In this document: piece by piece, positions 39,393-47,378 of the stretch | Layout: the number at the start of each line of letters is the position of its first letter | How positions within the stretch are numbered: position 1 is the first letter of the stretch | Source: a virus | Strand: one strand, 5' to 3' | IMG/VR virus record: IMGVR_UViG_3300032315_000554 | Coordinates: 1 to 60,928 of that record | Length of the DNA stretch: 60,928 bases | Program-made: the position numbers and the translations under genes | The notes under the pieces: model-generated | Seen by the model: only the letters and a program-made list of their open reading frames with translations | Told to the model about the DNA's origin: nothing | Database searches by the model: none

Positions 39393-41522
39393 ATGAAATC
39401 CGATCAGATTAACTCTGGAAGACTTGTAAAGGTCAGCACTGGTTGGACTCAGGGCGTCAATAGTGTACGCAACCCGTGGGCGCTACCGGAGAACCAATTA
39501 AAGTGGGGAGTAAACGTCACTGTGCGCGGAGGAATTGCACAGACTCGACCGGGGTATTCCATGCGCCTATCTCTTCCTGCTGGAAATTTTCAAGGAGGCA
39601 TATTCTTTGCGAGCAACAAGCAGTTTAGCGCACCGATAAAAAACACGGTTGGTGGTAAACAAGTAATTTCCCCGGCAAAAATATTTACACCTGATGGCAA
39701 TGGAGTTGTGGCCTCAGAAATCCCGTACATCGTTTTTGCTGTGGATGGCATTGTTTACTACGCACCGTTTCCATTGTCGCAGCCAAAGAACTGGTCTGAC
39801 TACCAGCTTACAGGAATAGAGATGGATCCCAACGTCAGCCAGTGTGTGTTTGCTCTGGCTACGCAGTCCGCGAGCATTAGCTCTGGAGGTGATGCTACCG
39901 TTACGCCTGCACATCGTATGGTAATGATTCAGGACGGCGTTTCTGCGCCTTCTTATTGGGACGGCTCAAACACAACTGGAGTTCAGTCAGAAAACATTCC
40001 GGTCGGAACATGGATGGCTTACTCTGGCAATCGAATGTGGATAGCGGACAAGAACATTGTGCTGGCTTCTGACTTGGGCGACCCAACAAGTTGGAGGGAA
40101 AGAACAACTGGCGCCGGAAGAGGTGATTTTAGCTTTTCCAGACCAGTCACAGGCTTGGTCTCATACGTTGGTCAAAACACAGACACTCGCTTGATCGTAT
40201 TCACTGACAGGTCCACTTTCTCGTTGGCTTCAGGTGTGCTTGATCGTGAATCGTGGACGAGCACACAAAACTTTCAAAACACGTTATACCCAACCGTGGG
40301 ATGCATCGCCGGGAAGAGCATAGCTTTTCAAGCAGGTCAAATGTGGTGGTATTCTCAGGGAGGTCTTGTCGCTGCTGACGTTGCTGCAGCCTCGTATCTC
40401 TCGTCTCAGGTTCTCTACAAGGACATTGAGATGGCGCGGACAAAGCGTTTCATATCCGGCAACCAAGAAGCCATATGCGCCACATCTTTCGAGAACTATC
40501 TCCTCTACTCGGTCCCATACCTTGAAAATATTAATTCGGCTACGATGGTTTTGGACTATGCGGCTGCTTCAGAGTGGGGACAGTCCCGAAACCCGGCTTG
40601 GTGCGGCGTGTGGGTCGGAACAAGACCTATTGAGTGGGCTACTGGAACAGTAGACGGTCAGCCTAGATGCTTTCAGTTTTCCATCGACTATGCCGCTACC
40701 AACGATGGTTCATACAATCATTTGTGGGAATCATTCATGCCCGAGCGTGTGGACTCATATCTAAATATTAATGCAGACGGATCAACGACCTCTTTGTTCC
40801 AAAGGATATACGCTCAGATAGAAACAGCCATGCTTGGAGACGGCATGGACCTGAAGCAGTTTGTGTACGCAGAAATCGAGGGCACAGAGATTGGAGGAAC
40901 AGTTGACGTAAAGGTAAGCTATCGTGGAAGTAAGGGTTCTTACCAAGAAGTTTTACAAAAAAGAATTCTGTCTGTTACTGACAGGTATCAGTACGAGCAT
41001 TCACCGTTTGTCGATGAGATAGACAAACTTGGTTTTTTGAATACACAGTATCGGAGACTTGTGACCGAAAGCGCCACAAGAAAGCCTTCTTACGTTACTT
41101 GCGAAAGCCCAAACACCGCTGACATCGACAAGGCGTTTACAATTTTAATAGAATGGTGCGGAGAATTTGGCGTGGAAATTGTAAGACAATTTCAAGACCC
41201 GTGGGGTGAAAAATCTATTGGATCTCCAACATCTAACGAAACCATATCATGTGTTGTTGGGGAGTCTGGAGACAGTATATCAGTTGACCTGAAAGAAAGC
41301 CCGTACGACACCGGGATAGGTGATGCCAAATCTTGGTACGCAAAGGTATACAAGACCGTAAATGTGCCATGCAGCAACAGTCCCTCGTCTGTTTCTGCGA
41401 CAGCTTCGGCCACATATCTTTCATTTATTTCATACTCTCATGCCGAAGAAGAGGCTGGAGTGCTTGCTCTTCAAGCCGCCAATGCAGCGGCTCAGCAATA
41501 CAAAGCACGGAATCCCTGCTAA
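39393..41522 (+). CDS. Tail nozzle / tail tubular B-like protein
   Basis: 709 aa. Beta-rich with repeated blade-like segments: VSTGWTQGVNSVRNPWALPEN, MVMIQDGVSAPSYWDG, GNRMWIADKNIVLASDLGDP, YLLYSVPYLENI, and an FVDEIDKLGFLNTQYRRLVT region near the C-terminus. This is the pattern of podovirus nozzle proteins, in which a beta-propeller-like core forms the tail tube end. Starts two bases after the adaptor stop. The last 60 residues contain an Ala-rich helix. Confidence 0.75.
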   Translation: MKSDQINSGRLVKVSTGWTQGVNSVRNPWALPENQLKWGVNVTVRGGIAQTRPGYSMRLSLPAGNFQGGIFFASNKQFSAPIKNTVGGKQVISPAKIFTPDGNGVVASEIPYIVFAVDGIVYYAPFPLSQPKNWSDYQLTGIEMDPNVSQCVFALATQSASISSGGDATVTPAHRMVMIQDGVSAPSYWDGSNTTGVQSENIPVGTWMAYSGNRMWIADKNIVLASDLGDPTSWRERTTGAGRGDFSFSRPVTGLVSYVGQNTDTRLIVFTDRSTFSLASGVLDRESWTSTQNFQNTLYPTVGCIAGKSIAFQAGQMWWYSQGGLVAADVAAASYLSSQVLYKDIEMARTKRFISGNQEAICATSFENYLLYSVPYLENINSATMVLDYAAASEWGQSRNPAWCGVWVGTRPIEWATGTVDGQPRCFQFSIDYAATNDGSYNHLWESFMPERVDSYLNINADGSTTSLFQRIYAQIETAMLGDGMDLKQFVYAEIEGTEIGGTVDVKVSYRGSKGSYQEVLQKRILSVTDRYQYEHSPFVDEIDKLGFLNTQYRRLVTESATRKPSYVTCESPNTADIDKAFTILIEWCGEFGVEIVRQFQDPWGEKSIGSPTSNETISCVVGESGDSISVDLKESPYDTGIGDAKSWYAKVYKTVNVPCSNSPSSVSATASATYLSFISYSHAEEEAGVLALQAANAAAQQYKARNPC

Positions 41523-41523
41523 C

Positions 41524-41766
41524 ATGCCAACTATCTCACAGGTTTCTGTACCAGTTACAGAGTTTCCAAACAGGTTTATTAGCCCATTTGCTGATGATCC
41601 GATACCGCCGCTTTACTCTTCTATTCCTATACGGCTTGCGAATCAATCATGCTTACCTTGTGCAATTTGCGAAACAAGTCAGCAACGCGCAGCGATTATT
41701 CAGGAGCAAGCAAGAAAATTCTCTGGTTTCTCTGGTCAAAACGAAACATTTGTCGGAATAATATAA
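41524..41766 (+). CDS. Unknown small tail-region protein, 80 aa
   Basis: ATG 41524, two bases after the nozzle stop; longer in-frame extension lies within the nozzle gene. Pro-rich N-terminus (VSVPVTEFPNRFISPFADD), a CLPCAIC cluster and a C-terminal helix. No family recognised. Confidence 0.55.
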   Translation: MPTISQVSVPVTEFPNRFISPFADDPIPPLYSSIPIRLANQSCLPCAICETSQQRAAIIQEQARKFSGFSGQNETFVGII

Positions 41767-41768
41767 AT

Positions 41769-42152
41769 ATGGACTCAAGTCGTATAGACTACCAATTTTT
41801 GGTACCCGGAACTCAAGCGTTTGAGGAGGTCAAGAGATTTGCCAAAGACTTCGACCACGAAATCGTCGAGAGTCCACACGTTTCATTGTGTGCTCACGTT
41901 AAAAACGGTCAATTGGTTGGGTATTCGGACCACGTTTTTGCTCCTGTCGTATACCCTGCATTTCACCCAAAATACAGTAGTCCGCGAGACGCTGTTCGAG
42001 TTATGAACGACTACAAGAGTCACGTTCAGTTCGCCAAGGGGATTGGCTATATCGGCGTACCCTTAGAGACAGACAGACCAACTTTTACAAACGAGGTGAT
42101 GACTCGATTAGGATTGACTAGAATGTACAGAGAGATTTACTGCATAACTTAA
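41769..42152 (+). CDS. Unknown protein, possible GNAT-like fold, 127 aa
   Basis: ATG 41769 in ATATAAATATG context. A strand-turn-strand start, GQLVGYSDHVFAPVVYPAFH, a helix DAVRVMNDYKSHVQFAKG and TNEVMTRLGLTRMYREIYCI are reminiscent of phage acetyltransferase-like proteins, but the acetyl-CoA R/Q-x-x-G-x-G/A loop is not clear. Treat as unknown. Confidence 0.55.
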   Translation: MDSSRIDYQFLVPGTQAFEEVKRFAKDFDHEIVESPHVSLCAHVKNGQLVGYSDHVFAPVVYPAFHPKYSSPRDAVRVMNDYKSHVQFAKGIGYIGVPLETDRPTFTNEVMTRLGLTRMYREIYCIT

Positions 42153-42166
42153 ACAGAAGGAACTAT

Positions 42167-43024
42167 ATGGGAGGACAAACAGTAAGCCCCGGAAAATACA
42201 TCTCCAAACCGGATAACACGGTGGAGACGATGACTCTTAATGCCAAGTTGGCTGCTGATAACTTGAATTTTCAGCTTGGAATGCTCGGTTTTGAGCAGCA
42301 AGCAAAGAGTCAAGAGAGGGCGCTAAAATTAGCAGCACAACTTGCCCCGAATCTTCAGCAATTCAACGCCGCGAAGACATCCGAAGAGGCGGCTGAGATG
42401 GGCATGGCAAACCTTTCTAGGTCCAGACAGTTTGAGCAGTTGGCTGATCCTGAGACTGCAAAAATGCGTAGGCAGATCGGCAAGCGTGTCGCGGACGCAA
42501 CTTCTTCAGAGGCGCTGGAGAAGTACATGAATGAGTTTGCAAAGCGCAAAGGCGTTACTGACCTCGATCAGACTGGAATTTCTCGGGACTCTACCATTGG
42601 TAGGTCTGCTATCTTTGACCAAGCAACACAGGCTGCTCGTCAATTCAATCTAGAAAATTTAGCCGCTCAGCAGGGGTATCTCGCGGCGACTCAGGCGCCA
42701 ACAGGCGGACTGGATCCGGGAGCACTCATGGAGGCAAAGCAGGCATCCGAGTCCGCAAACTTGGCAAACCTGACCGGGTGGCAGCAGAACATCATCAATG
42801 CCGCTCGGGGCATGCAGCTACAGTCTCCAATGTTTGTTCCTACCGCCGGATATCAAGACATTCTTGGACTGCAACAAGCTAACCAGCAAAACAGGCAGAA
42901 TTATCAGCAGGCAATGTATCAGGCGGCGGCTCAGAATGCCTCAAATCAAAACCAGATGACTGGTGCATACATTGGCGCTGGCGGCGCAGTTGCAGGCGCC
43001 GCTCTTGGCGCTGTAATCATCTGA
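42167..43024 (+). CDS. Internal virion/ejection protein candidate, 285 aa
   Basis: Starts MGG, as do three later genes in this cassette. Largely helical, Ala/Gln-rich, with Asn/Gln-rich linker near the C-terminus and a final glycine-zipper AYIGAGGAVAGAALGAVII that could insert into membrane. These are traits of podovirus internal core proteins that form a channel during DNA ejection. Tyr and Trp are sparse. Function inferred from composition and order. Confidence 0.6.
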   Translation: MGGQTVSPGKYISKPDNTVETMTLNAKLAADNLNFQLGMLGFEQQAKSQERALKLAAQLAPNLQQFNAAKTSEEAAEMGMANLSRSRQFEQLADPETAKMRRQIGKRVADATSSEALEKYMNEFAKRKGVTDLDQTGISRDSTIGRSAIFDQATQAARQFNLENLAAQQGYLAATQAPTGGLDPGALMEAKQASESANLANLTGWQQNIINAARGMQLQSPMFVPTAGYQDILGLQQANQQNRQNYQQAMYQAAAQNASNQNQMTGAYIGAGGAVAGAALGAVII

Positions 43025-43026
43025 CC

Positions 43027-43866
43027 ATGCAAAACCTCATAGATACAACGATAGAAAAAGCCATAAGTTGGCACAAACGCTGGCCGCGATCTGTTGTGCT
43101 TTGGTCTGGTGGAAAGGATTCCACTGCGCTGCTGCACCTTCTACGGTTTAGATGCAAGATAGACGTTCCGGTCATTCAGTACAGGGAGCCGAAGTTGCGC
43201 TGGCGTTACGCATACTCCGACAAATTAATCAAAGACTGGAATCTGGAGGTATACGACTATGCTCCGTCCAAGGTAGCCATTACTGATGGACCTGACGTAG
43301 AAACGGGCGAGCCTCGCTTCGACATGCTCAAGTACTACCAGTGGGGTTCTAAGTGCGTTGGGATGTCTTTGGGAACCGAGCGCCCGAAACCGGGTGAAGA
43401 CTTCTTGTGCGGCGTTGATGACTTTCTTTATCGTCCTACGGGCACGTTTAATTGGGTGTGGGGAGCCGTATATATTGGAACAAAATACTGCGACACTGAT
43501 TTGATCAAGGGTCACGTTCCTTTGGCTATGGACATTCGGTACAACGAAGGTTCTCCGGTTTCCTTGTATCCGATGCGAGACTGGTCAGATAAAGATATTT
43601 TTCAGTACCTAGAAGACAATGGTGTCGAGCCAGATCCAACCAGATACATCAAGGTGGATGGAAGGTGGATCAATAATCCTGACAAATCTCTTAACGCAGA
43701 CTTTTATCCAGTGTGCTTTAATTGCGTCGATAGGCACCAAGGAAGACATGTTTTCTGCCCAAAGCTAAACGCGACCATCAGCAACATATCGGATGCAGCG
43801 CCGTACGAGGATGTAGTCATCCCTGATCTTGGTTTTCGTCCGATAGTCTGGAACAAGGAGAAATAA
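43027..43866 (+). CDS. PAPS reductase / adenosine-phosphosulfate sulfotransferase-like PP-loop protein
   Basis: 279 aa. SGGKDSTALLHLLR (about 27-40) is the PP-loop of the N-type ATP pyrophosphatase family, and WSDKDIFQYLEDNGV with later Cys (PVCFNCVDRHQG, VFCPK) follows the phage PAPS-reductase-like pattern. Family members reduce PAPS, or as DndC-type enzymes take part in sulfur transfer to DNA; which applies is unknown. It is unusual to find it inside the ejection-protein cassette, sandwiched with 2- and 1-base gaps, so it may be co-expressed with virion proteins. Confidence 0.8.
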   Translation: MQNLIDTTIEKAISWHKRWPRSVVLWSGGKDSTALLHLLRFRCKIDVPVIQYREPKLRWRYAYSDKLIKDWNLEVYDYAPSKVAITDGPDVETGEPRFDMLKYYQWGSKCVGMSLGTERPKPGEDFLCGVDDFLYRPTGTFNWVWGAVYIGTKYCDTDLIKGHVPLAMDIRYNEGSPVSLYPMRDWSDKDIFQYLEDNGVEPDPTRYIKVDGRWINNPDKSLNADFYPVCFNCVDRHQGRHVFCPKLNATISNISDAAPYEDVVIPDLGFRPIVWNKEK

Positions 43867-43867
43867 T

Positions 43868-44296
43868 ATGGGAGGAGCAAATAAACAGAGCGGATCACCA
43901 ACTTCAGGCGCGATGCCCGAAGTTCGCACGGCAACGATTCCAACTCAACAAGATTGGAGAAATGAAATCTCCGCTCAGAGGGGCGAGCAAGACCGCGCAA
44001 ACATGGCTAAACTTTTTCTCGGGGCGTCTCAGGACATTTCCAAGCAATTTGGTCAAATGGGATCAACACAACCCAAGCCGCTTAACCAGTGGCGCGATGT
44101 GCAGAAGTACAGTCAGAATCCTTCGTCAAACAACTTGCAGTTCACGCCGCTTTCTCCTGTTGAAATCTACAATGATGAACGCTTTGCGGTTCAAAAAGGT
44201 TTGGTTTCTGGAGTTGGAAACCTAGCAAGTGGAATTCTTAGCGGACTTTCTTACCGTGGGAGCGGATCAGGATCCAATATTAACTACAAAGGATAG
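43868..44296 (+). CDS. MGG-type virion protein, 142 aa
   Basis: Starts MGG in AATATGGGAGG, one base after the PP-loop gene. Polar, Gly/Ser/Gln-rich with a central helix (MAKLFLGASQDISKQFGQMG) and a Gly/Ser-rich C-terminus (GLVSGVGNLASGILSGLS). Little fold information; grouped with the ejection cassette by position and start. Confidence 0.6.
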   Translation: MGGANKQSGSPTSGAMPEVRTATIPTQQDWRNEISAQRGEQDRANMAKLFLGASQDISKQFGQMGSTQPKPLNQWRDVQKYSQNPSSNNLQFTPLSPVEIYNDERFAVQKGLVSGVGNLASGILSGLSYRGSGSGSNINYKG

Positions 44297-44402
44297 TGAA
44301 ATATTGCGACAACCTTGCAAATCTTCGGCTCGGCGAATTGCTGCGTAAATAATCACGACAAAACGCCGGACTTATTGTATAAACAAACCAACCAAAAAAA
44401 CT

Positions 44403-44408
44403 AGGAGG
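44403..44408 (+). promoter_or_regulatory. Strong Shine-Dalgarno site
   Basis: AGGAGG, 8 nt before ATG 44417. This is a rare clear ribosome-binding site in a genome where most genes lack one. The 120-bp gap before it (44297-44416) also holds an AT-rich TATAAA near 44377 but no convincing complete promoter. Confidence 0.75.
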
Positions 44409-44416
44409 ATAATAAT

Positions 44417-44980
44417 ATGGGAGGCAGAGGCGGCGGAAAATCTAAACCAGCACCAGCACCTGACAACAGTGCAATGATTGCATTGATTCAGTCGCAGATG
44501 GCACAACAGGCTGCACAATTTGAAGCGGCACAAACTGCAGCTAAAGAAGCTGAGGAACGTGCCCGTGTTGAGCAGGAAAAGGCTGCTTTAAGAGCAGAAA
44601 ATGTTGCCGCAAGCGAGAAGATGCAACAGAGCTTCACAAACGCTCAGTCCAATCTTGCTAATCTAGAAGCACGTCAACAGTTGGAAGATGCTCAGGCGCA
44701 AGAGACTGCCGCTCTGCAGTACGCCGCTACTGGCGCTGCTGCAACTGGTGGCGGATACGATATCAATGCTGCGCGTGAAGAGGCTTTGAAGAACCTTGGA
44801 GCGGCTTCTGGCACCCTTCCTAGCACGGCAATGAACCGTGTGGGCGCGGCTGCTGGACAAAATCCGGCAATGACTACTGCAGCCTCACAGCTTGCAAACA
44901 TGGGAGCAGGAGGAAGTTCTCAACGCCAAAATACTTTCACACTTCCACAAGCAAAAAATATAACATTCGGAGGATCATAA
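44417..44980 (+). CDS. MGG-family virion protein paralog 1, 187 aa
   Basis: N-terminus MGGRGGGKSKPAPAPDNS, long Ala/Gln/Glu coiled coil (AAKEAEERARVEQEKAALRA), then AATGGGYDINAAREEALKNL and a C-terminus FTLPQAKNITFGGS. The last two elements are shared with the next gene, showing a tandem duplication. Likely an internal virion protein or ejection component. Confidence 0.65.
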   Translation: MGGRGGGKSKPAPAPDNSAMIALIQSQMAQQAAQFEAAQTAAKEAEERARVEQEKAALRAENVAASEKMQQSFTNAQSNLANLEARQQLEDAQAQETAALQYAATGAAATGGGYDINAAREEALKNLGAASGTLPSTAMNRVGAAAGQNPAMTTAASQLANMGAGGSSQRQNTFTLPQAKNITFGGS

Positions 44981-44981
44981 T

Positions 44982-45590
44982 ATGGGAGGCTCAAAGGGTA
45001 AAAATAATAAAGCGCAGCAGCAAGCAGCGCAACGTGCAGCACAACAAGCGGCTGCGCTAAGGGCACAACAAGCGGCGGCGGCGGCTCACGCTGCAGCTAT
45101 AGCTAGAGCACAACAGCAGGCCGCGCAAAATGCGCTTGCCGCTCAGCAGGCTGCAGATGCACAGGCTGCTTTGAACGCTCAAAACACTGGAGCGTATAAC
45201 GCTATGCAGGAGAGTTTTACAACAGCAACAGAAGGTGTGCTTCCTCGTCTTGCACAAGAGTCTAGGAGCGAAGACGTTGCTCGTCAGGAAATTCAAGATG
45301 CTCAATACACTGCTGCTGGTGGCGCGGCTACTGGTGGCGGAGTTGACCTTGGATCGATTCGTCAGCAGGCTTTGTCAAACCTTGGAGTTAGTGCTCCGCT
45401 TCAAATTGGCGGAGCCATTGCTGGTCCCGCGAGCACCAATAACAACCCTGCTGCGAATACTCCTACAGGAGCCGCTTCAGGCGACATGGGTGCGATGATT
45501 GCCGCCAACAAAATGGGTGGCGGAAGAAACACACCGGGCAACGTATTTCGACTTCCAAAAGCTCCGAATCTTGCATTTGGCGGATCGTAA
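44982..45590 (+). CDS. MGG-family virion protein paralog 2, 202 aa
   Basis: Begins MGGSKGKNNKAQQQAAQ, with an extremely Ala/Gln-rich helix, then AATGGGVDLGSIRQQALSNL and a C-terminus FRLPKAPNLAFGGS. Diverged tandem copy of the preceding gene, one base apart. The Ala/Gln helices could form a coiled-coil tube. Confidence 0.65.
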   Translation: MGGSKGKNNKAQQQAAQRAAQQAAALRAQQAAAAAHAAAIARAQQQAAQNALAAQQAADAQAALNAQNTGAYNAMQESFTTATEGVLPRLAQESRSEDVARQEIQDAQYTAAGGAATGGGVDLGSIRQQALSNLGVSAPLQIGGAIAGPASTNNNPAANTPTGAASGDMGAMIAANKMGGGRNTPGNVFRLPKAPNLAFGGS

Positions 45591-45602
45591 AAAGGTTTAG
45601 CT

Positions 45603-47369
45603 ATGGCTTACAAGACCGCTGGGTACCAATTCAGCCCTCGCATCAGCACCGGAGGCGCCGGGGCGCTGGCTGACATGCCGCGCATTCAGGAAGTTGTTGT
45701 TCCTGAAAGTGCTGGCCTTAGGTTCGCGGCTCTTCCTGCTCCAGTGGTTCTGCCAGATCAGAGCGGTCTTGTTGGTCAATCAATTGCTTCTGCCATCACC
45801 GACATTGGCAAGGGAGTGATCTCTGGTTACATGACTCGGCGCGAAGAGGATCTAGCTCTTGCAAAAGAAGAGCGTAATTGGAACCGCAAGATGGAGCTAG
45901 AGCTTCTAAAGCAAGAACGATACGAAGAAGCAGAAAAGAAGCGAGACGAGAGACTTAACAAAACAATTCAGTCAAGGCTCGATCTTGTTGGTGCAAGAAA
46001 GGCGGCAGAGGAAGAAGCAGAACTCGAAGAAGAGATTGATTTTCTCGACGATGAAGAAAACTTGAGCGACAGGGTGAGCGATGGAACGGAGCCGTCAGTC
46101 TATAAAGATGACGGTACTGTCGCCGTGGAGGACATGCCCAATGACGAGCCTACCAGAGATATTCCGATGGAAGGTGGCGCCGTAAGAGTTCCGACAAATC
46201 CTCTTATCCCTGACGAGGAATTGGAGACTGCAGATCTTCCGCCGCTCAGCCAAGTTGCTCCGTACGGATTTCAAAACATTGGTGCACTTCCCGGAGCACA
46301 ACCGGGCATGGCTGAGGCGGACATTTCCGCGATTCCTCCCGAGTATCTTATGGCTCAAGCTCAGGGCGTTCCCCCGGCGGCTCCCGTTGACGAGTTGCCG
46401 CTCAAAGACATTGGCCTGAGCTTGGAAGACATTGACGTTTCTTTTGTCACTCCCGAAATGGAGCGAGAGGTTCGCGAAGCCCGAGGCGGATATCGCCAAC
46501 AGCTTGCAAGCGCATTGCTTGAGCAGGCTGCAAGAGCACAGGGAGGTCAGCCTCTGGCTGAAATGGAACCTGTCGGTGAAAAACCCAAGGGTCTCCCCAA
46601 AGGATTTAAGCCGGGACCGTATCGCTCAGCAGAAAGAGCGTACGAGATGTCCAATATGCAGATGCCGGAAGGATTTGCTCCTCCTAAAGTGGATACACTC
46701 AAAGATAAAAAAGGGGGCGTGTACTTCATGGTCAACATGCCAGAGCGACTTACTCCAAAAGAAGAAAAGACCGCTGAAGGTGGCGGAGGAAAGACATTGA
46801 CCTCAACGGAAGCGAAGACCTTGGGTGACTTTGATTCGGTCGTATACACGCTTAATGTCATCAATGATAAACTTACCAAACTTGAGCAGCGTGGACCGAT
46901 TGTTGGTCGTGTTCGCGGGGCAAACCCCTATGATGTTGACGCTCAAGAAATTGAAAATCTTGTAACCAGTGTTGTTCCGGGATTGGCTCGCGGCGTGTTT
47001 GGCGAGGTGGGTGTCCTTACAGACACTGACGTGGCTAGGTACATGAAGTTGGTACCAAACATCAAAACATATCCAGCATTAGTTCTGAGAGAATTTAGGA
47101 ATCTCAGTGACAAAGTGATGATGTCAAAACTTTCAAAACTTAATGCACTTAGAGATTCAGGTTATGATGTTAGTGGATTTGCTGGTCAGATGAAGGCAGC
47201 AGAGCAGCGAATGGAAGAGACAACAGGAGTTCTAAACGAACAGGTTCGTTCGCTCGCAACGCAATTGATGTCGATGAAGAAGGGCACACCAGAATACGAA
47301 GCGTCTTGGAAGCAGTTGCTAGAACTTAGAAAACGCCAACGCGCAGCAGAAGAAAAAGAATCTCAATAG
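45603..47369 (+). CDS. Internal virion protein candidate, 588 aa
   Basis: N-terminal beta-like region, a charged coiled coil (MTRREEDLALAKEERNWNRK, then ELELLKQERYEEAEKKRDER), an acidic/Pro-rich middle, and a C-terminal helical domain with YTLNVINDKLTKLEQRGPIV, VRGANPYDVDAQEIENL, LARGVFGEVGVLTDTDVARY and LREFRNLSDKVM. The last domain resembles one repeated in core/ejection proteins of some podoviruses. It directly precedes the giant polyvalent gene. Confidence 0.65.
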   Translation: MAYKTAGYQFSPRISTGGAGALADMPRIQEVVVPESAGLRFAALPAPVVLPDQSGLVGQSIASAITDIGKGVISGYMTRREEDLALAKEERNWNRKMELELLKQERYEEAEKKRDERLNKTIQSRLDLVGARKAAEEEAELEEEIDFLDDEENLSDRVSDGTEPSVYKDDGTVAVEDMPNDEPTRDIPMEGGAVRVPTNPLIPDEELETADLPPLSQVAPYGFQNIGALPGAQPGMAEADISAIPPEYLMAQAQGVPPAAPVDELPLKDIGLSLEDIDVSFVTPEMEREVREARGGYRQQLASALLEQAARAQGGQPLAEMEPVGEKPKGLPKGFKPGPYRSAERAYEMSNMQMPEGFAPPKVDTLKDKKGGVYFMVNMPERLTPKEEKTAEGGGGKTLTSTEAKTLGDFDSVVYTLNVINDKLTKLEQRGPIVGRVRGANPYDVDAQEIENLVTSVVPGLARGVFGEVGVLTDTDVARYMKLVPNIKTYPALVLREFRNLSDKVMMSKLSKLNALRDSGYDVSGFAGQMKAAEQRMEETTGVLNEQVRSLATQLMSMKKGTPEYEASWKQLLELRKRQRAAEEKESQ

Positions 47370-47378
47370 TCCCGGCGT

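Noticed and set aside
41362-41523. Extension of the 80-aa gene at 41524 into the nozzle gene
   Set aside because: Fully inside a strongly coding frame of the nozzle protein, and the ATG at 41524 sits two bases after its stop.
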